Part shown: positions 6,624 to 8,760 of the stretch, in pieces
Position numbering within the stretch: position 1 is the first letter of the stretch
Layout of the letters: every line of letters starts with the position of its first letter
From: Leptolinea sp964424035
GTDB taxonomy: Bacteria; Chloroflexota; Anaerolineae; Anaerolineales; Anaerolineaceae
Length of the DNA stretch: 8,760 nucleotides
NCBI GenBank assembly: GCA_964424035.1
Contig: CAYRHB010000131.1
Coordinates: 1 to 8,760 of the forward strand
Direction of reading: 5' to 3'
Translations under genes and position numbers: made by a program
The notes under the pieces: generated by a model
The model's database searches: none
What the model was told of the DNA's origin: nothing
The model's input: the letters and a program-made list of their open reading frames with translations, nothing else

Positions 6624-6759
6624 ATTTGTTCTGAAATGTAGATTTTTGAATCACCACAGCAGATTTTGCGTTTCCCTTAGGGGAGAGTGTGATGGTTGCG
6701 GATAGACCAATGATTCGAGTTCGGGGTTGACAATCCCTGATAGCCTGAATCGAAGAGAA
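6624..6759. other. Intergenic region without recognised genes
   Basis: These 136 bases between the DUF1294 gene and the terminator hold no credible coding region. A TTGACA at 6727-6732 has no matching -10 at the proper distance. A 12-codon frame from ATG 6692, preceded by GGGGAG, has nothing to support it as a gene. Confidence 0.6.
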
Positions 6760-6795
6760 AAAAACAGGGTCCAGATTGTTCTGAACCCTGTTTTT
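6760..6795. terminator. Bidirectional rho-independent terminator between DUF1294 and deaD
   Basis: AAAAACAGGGT (6760-6770) pairs with ACCCTGTTTTT (6785-6795). Above one C-A mismatch, CAGA (6772-6775) pairs with TCTG (6780-6783) around a TTGT loop. On the plus strand TTTTTCTATT follows. On the minus strand the A run at 6757-6764 gives a long U tract. The deaD stop codon is 8 bases from the hairpin, so its main client is probably deaD, while it also ends transcription from the DUF1294 side. Confidence 0.9.
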
Positions 6796-6803
6796 CTATT
6801 GGA

Positions 6804-8459
6804 TTACGCCAGTTTTAATACCACTGTTTTGCCGCGCAGTGAGTATTTCCCGCCGCTTTTTTGCAATACCTGACGGGCGTGTTTTTCAGAGACGTCCACG
6901 TACGTGTGGTCCAATTGGATGTCTATGGCTCCGATGGACTTTCCGGGAATACCCACTTCACCCGCGATTGCGCCAACCACATCGCCGGGACGCAGGCCGT
7001 GTTGGCCGCCCAGATTCATGCGGAAGCGTACCATACCGGTTTCCGGTCCGCGGCGCGGGCGTCCGCCCTTAAAACCACCACGCGCCGGATTTGTCCCGTT
7101 GCGTCCATCGCGACGTGTGGTCTGGCTGCGGGTGATGGGTGCCGGTTCGACCAGGTCCATCGACGGGACAGGGGCTTCACCGGAACGTGCCATTTTAATG
7201 GCCGCGGCAGCGATCTCCATAGGATTGAAGCCAAACTCAGTCAGTTTGGCAACCAGGGCGGCTTCCCGTTTAAATTGACCGGCGCTCATCTTTTCGGTGA
7301 GCTGCTCGGCGAAACGCTCATCCCGCTTCTGCAGCATCTCATCACGGGTGGGCAGGTTGTATTCACCGATCTTCTGTTTAACGTAGCCTTCGATCTGTGC
7401 CAGGCGACCGCGATCACGCGGATGAATGAAAGTGATGGCATCACCCTTGCGGCCGGCGCGCCCGGTGCGGCCAATCCGATGGATGTAATCTTCCGTATCT
7501 TCGGGCATGTCAAAGTTGAAAACATGGGAGACATCATCAATATCCAATCCACGGGCGGCTACGTCGGTGGCAACAAGCAGATGGATGACCTTGCAGCGGA
7601 AACGGTCCATCACCCACTCGCGTTTTCCCTGATCCAGGTCGCCGTGCAGGGCTCCGGCGGGATAGCCCAATCGGTTTAGTTCATCTGAAAGCTCCTGCGC
7701 GCGGGCTTTGGTACGGGTAAAGATCAAAGCGCTCTTTACCTCTTCCGCTTCAAGGATGCGCAGCAATACGGCCTGCTTGTTCTCGTCCCGCACCCGCAGG
7801 AACTGCTGGGTGGTTTCGGGAACGGTCCGCTGGCCGGAGATGACAGAAATTTCCTGGGGGTCACTCAGGTACCGATCGGCCAGCTTGCGGATGACCGGGG
7901 GTAGGGTGGCGGAGAACAGGGCGATCTGCCGCTGTTCGGGAACGGCCTTGAAGATGGTTTCGACATCTTCGATGAAACCCATTTCAAGCATCTCATCGGC
8001 TTCGTCGAGGACGACGTATCTTACCCGGCTGAGATCCAGTAATTTTTTCTTGATCAGGTCCAGCATTCGGCCTGGTGTACCGACAACCACATCCACGCCG
8101 CGGTCAATCTGCCGCAACTGGATGCCATATGCCTGACCGCCGTAAACAGTCATTACCCGCAGCGGGGTTTCCTGTGCCATCTGGCGGGCAGCATCCGTCA
8201 CCTGGATGGCCAGTTCACGCGTTGGGGCGAGGATCAAAGCCTGCGGTGTTCGACAGCCCGGCTCGATTTTGTGCAAAAGGGGAAGCACGAAAGCGGCGGT
8301 TTTACCGGTACCGGTTTGTGCCTGACCGATGACATTGCGCCCTTCCAGCAACGCCGGAATGGCGGCCGCCTGGATGGGTGTGGGCTGGTCAAACCCCATT
8401 TGTTCCACTGCCTGCATAAATTGTGGCAATAGACCCAGTTCTTCAAGTTTTGATGCCAT
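6804..8459 (-). CDS. deaD: DEAD-box ATP-dependent RNA helicase, DeaD/CsdA type
   Basis: ATP-dependent RNA helicase of 551 residues, expected to unwind RNA in ribosome assembly, translation of structured mRNAs or RNA decay, often in the cold. Motifs run in order: Q motif GFDQPTPIQ (22-30), I AQTGTGKT (47-54), Ia PTRELA (79-84), Ib GTPGR (127-131), II DEAD (152-155), III SAT (184-186), IV LIFTRT (245-250), V TDVAARGLDI (298-307) and VI HRIGRTGRAG (327-336). After a helical region (370-427) and a basic Gly/Arg linker (RRDGRNG to GGRPRRGP, 449-471), residues 476-534 form a DbpA-type RNA-binding fold (MVRFRMNLGGQ, VGAIAGEVGI, AIDIQLDHTYVDV). The stretch MLEMGFIEDVETIF and the C-terminal layout resemble E. 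coli CsdA/DeaD more than RhlE or SrmB. ATG 8459 is chosen because GGAGA lies 7 bases upstream and the protein then starts directly before the Q motif. An in-frame ATG at 8606 would add 49 residues lacking family similarity and has no good ribosome binding site. Confidence 0.93.
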   Translation of the reverse strand: MASKLEELGLLPQFMQAVEQMGFDQPTPIQAAAIPALLEGRNVIGQAQTGTGKTAAFVLPLLHKIEPGCRTPQALILAPTRELAIQVTDAARQMAQETPLRVMTVYGGQAYGIQLRQIDRGVDVVVGTPGRMLDLIKKKLLDLSRVRYVVLDEADEMLEMGFIEDVETIFKAVPEQRQIALFSATLPPVIRKLADRYLSDPQEISVISGQRTVPETTQQFLRVRDENKQAVLLRILEAEEVKSALIFTRTKARAQELSDELNRLGYPAGALHGDLDQGKREWVMDRFRCKVIHLLVATDVAARGLDIDDVSHVFNFDMPEDTEDYIHRIGRTGRAGRKGDAITFIHPRDRGRLAQIEGYVKQKIGEYNLPTRDEMLQKRDERFAEQLTEKMSAGQFKREAALVAKLTEFGFNPMEIAAAAIKMARSGEAPVPSMDLVEPAPITRSQTTRRDGRNGTNPARGGFKGGRPRRGPETGMVRFRMNLGGQHGLRPGDVVGAIAGEVGIPGKSIGAIDIQLDHTYVDVSEKHARQVLQKSGGKYSLRGKTVVLKLA

Positions 8460-8466
8460 GAAATAA

Positions 8467-8471
8467 TCTCC
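8467..8471 (-). promoter_or_regulatory. Ribosome binding site that fixes the deaD start at 8459
   Basis: On the minus strand GGAGA (8471-8467) lies 7 bases before ATG 8459-8457. The alternative in-frame ATG at 8606 has no such site. Confidence 0.75.
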
Positions 8472-8612
8472 ATTTTTCCGACGGTTCACGGCACAGATGG
8501 ACACATCCGGCCTGTTATACGAACGGCGGAACACAACATGATCCGACCGGGTCTGATTGCGGGAGACCCGATACAAAATCCCAGGGAGATACGCTGTTTC
8601 AGGCATCCAGAC

Positions 8613-8665
8613 CCGTCAGATTTCTTCCTGACGGCTGATAGACGATTCCAATTCTCACCATTGGA
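8613..8665 (-). promoter_or_regulatory. Two consecutive hairpins in the deaD upstream region
   Basis: Going downstream on the minus strand, TCCAAT (8665-8660) pairs with ATTGGA (8652-8647) around a 7-base loop, and CCGTCAG (8634-8628) pairs with CTGACGG (8619-8613) around an 8-base loop. Neither is followed by a U run, so they are not terminators. If transcription starts near 8680 they would fold in the mRNA leader. A regulatory role, for example temperature-responsive or autoregulatory as known for some deaD/csdA leaders, is inference. Confidence 0.45.
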
Positions 8666-8686
8666 CGGTCCCGAATGCTCTTTGCT

Positions 8687-8715
8687 TTAATCGAGTATCC
8701 GGGGTATCCTGTCAA
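8687..8715 (-). promoter_or_regulatory. Candidate promoter of deaD
   Basis: A perfect -35 hexamer TTGACA (8715-8710, minus strand) is followed after 17 bases by GATTAA (8692-8687), a weak -10 with only three matches to TATAAT. A short inverted repeat, CGGCC-AAA-GGCCG (8716-8728 on the plus strand), abuts the -35. If used, the promoter gives a leader of about 220 bases. The rest of 8460-8760 shows no coding region I can support. Confidence 0.4.
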
Positions 8716-8760
8716 CGGCCAAAGGCCGGAAAATTCTCAACAAAAACAACCCGCAAAACA

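Noticed and set aside
6692..6730. A 12-codon frame preceded by GGGGAG in the gap after DUF1294
   Set aside because: It is too short to judge, has no promoter or context, and a purine-rich stretch before an ATG is expected by chance.
6727..6755. TTGACA as a plus-strand promoter
   Set aside because: No -10 like hexamer occurs 16-18 bases downstream, and the only feature ahead is a terminator and a gene on the opposite strand.
6861..7679. A 272-codon plus-strand frame opposite the helicase gene
   Set aside because: It is antisense to a complete set of DEAD-box motifs, has no ribosome site or domain, and is explained by the GC-rich codon use of deaD.
8460..8606. A 49-residue N-terminal extension of the helicase
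   Set aside because: The frame is open but has no family similarity and no good ribosome site, whereas ATG 8459 has GGAGA 7 bases upstream and matches the usual DeaD start.
1..8760. CRISPR arrays, tRNA or rRNA genes, insertion sequences or phage genes
   Set aside because: I saw no regularly spaced repeats, no RNA-gene signatures, no transposase or integrase motifs and no terminal inverted repeats with target duplications.

Overview
The window looks like a piece of a bacterial chromosome, assembled as a scaffold because it carries a run of 10 Ns at 2386-2395. Coding is dense. Start codons and ribosome binding sites are of standard bacterial type, and the two convergent gene pairs are each separated by a rho-independent hairpin. 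The mix of genes (a XylFGH-type transporter, a co-directional ROK regulator, an actinobacterial-style class I xylose isomerase, and a DeaD helicase with a DbpA-type RNA-binding domain) would suit an anaerobic Chloroflexota (Anaerolineae-like) heterotroph. That placement is inference from gene content and carries low to moderate confidence.

Left part (1-5530, plus strand) is a D-xylose uptake and utilisation operon. It holds the tail of a periplasmic or lipid-anchored sugar-binding protein (xylF-like), a strong intercistronic hairpin, the double-domain ABC ATPase xylG, the permease xylH (interrupted by the N run), the ROK-family repressor xylR and xylose isomerase xylA. It ends at a 12-bp rho-independent terminator. 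The transporter brings xylose in, XylA converts it to xylulose, and the ROK protein is the probable xylose-sensing repressor of the operon. No xylulokinase (xylB) lies in the window; it would have to lie upstream or elsewhere. The operator for XylR is probably upstream of the window.

Middle part (5525-6660) holds two divergent genes: on the minus strand a 238-residue winged-helix regulator I cannot assign to a named family, and on the plus strand a 95-residue DUF1294 membrane protein. The 94-bp gap between them contains a TATAAT -10 element for the regulator, embedded in an inverted repeat (TCTGTA-N8-TACAGA) that is a good candidate operator.

Right part (6660-8760) holds a perfect bidirectional terminator and then, on the minus strand, a DEAD-box RNA helicase of the DeaD/CsdA type. 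Its long upstream region carries two hairpins and a consensus -35 element.

Three gene starts are moved inward from the longest open frame because a good Shine-Dalgarno sequence sits before an internal start: xylG (GTG 245), xylA (ATG 4271) and deaD (ATG 8459). I see no strong evidence for a wholly new system. The most useful second looks are the unclassified regulator with its palindrome, and the N run in xylH, which appears to represent no missing bases at all.
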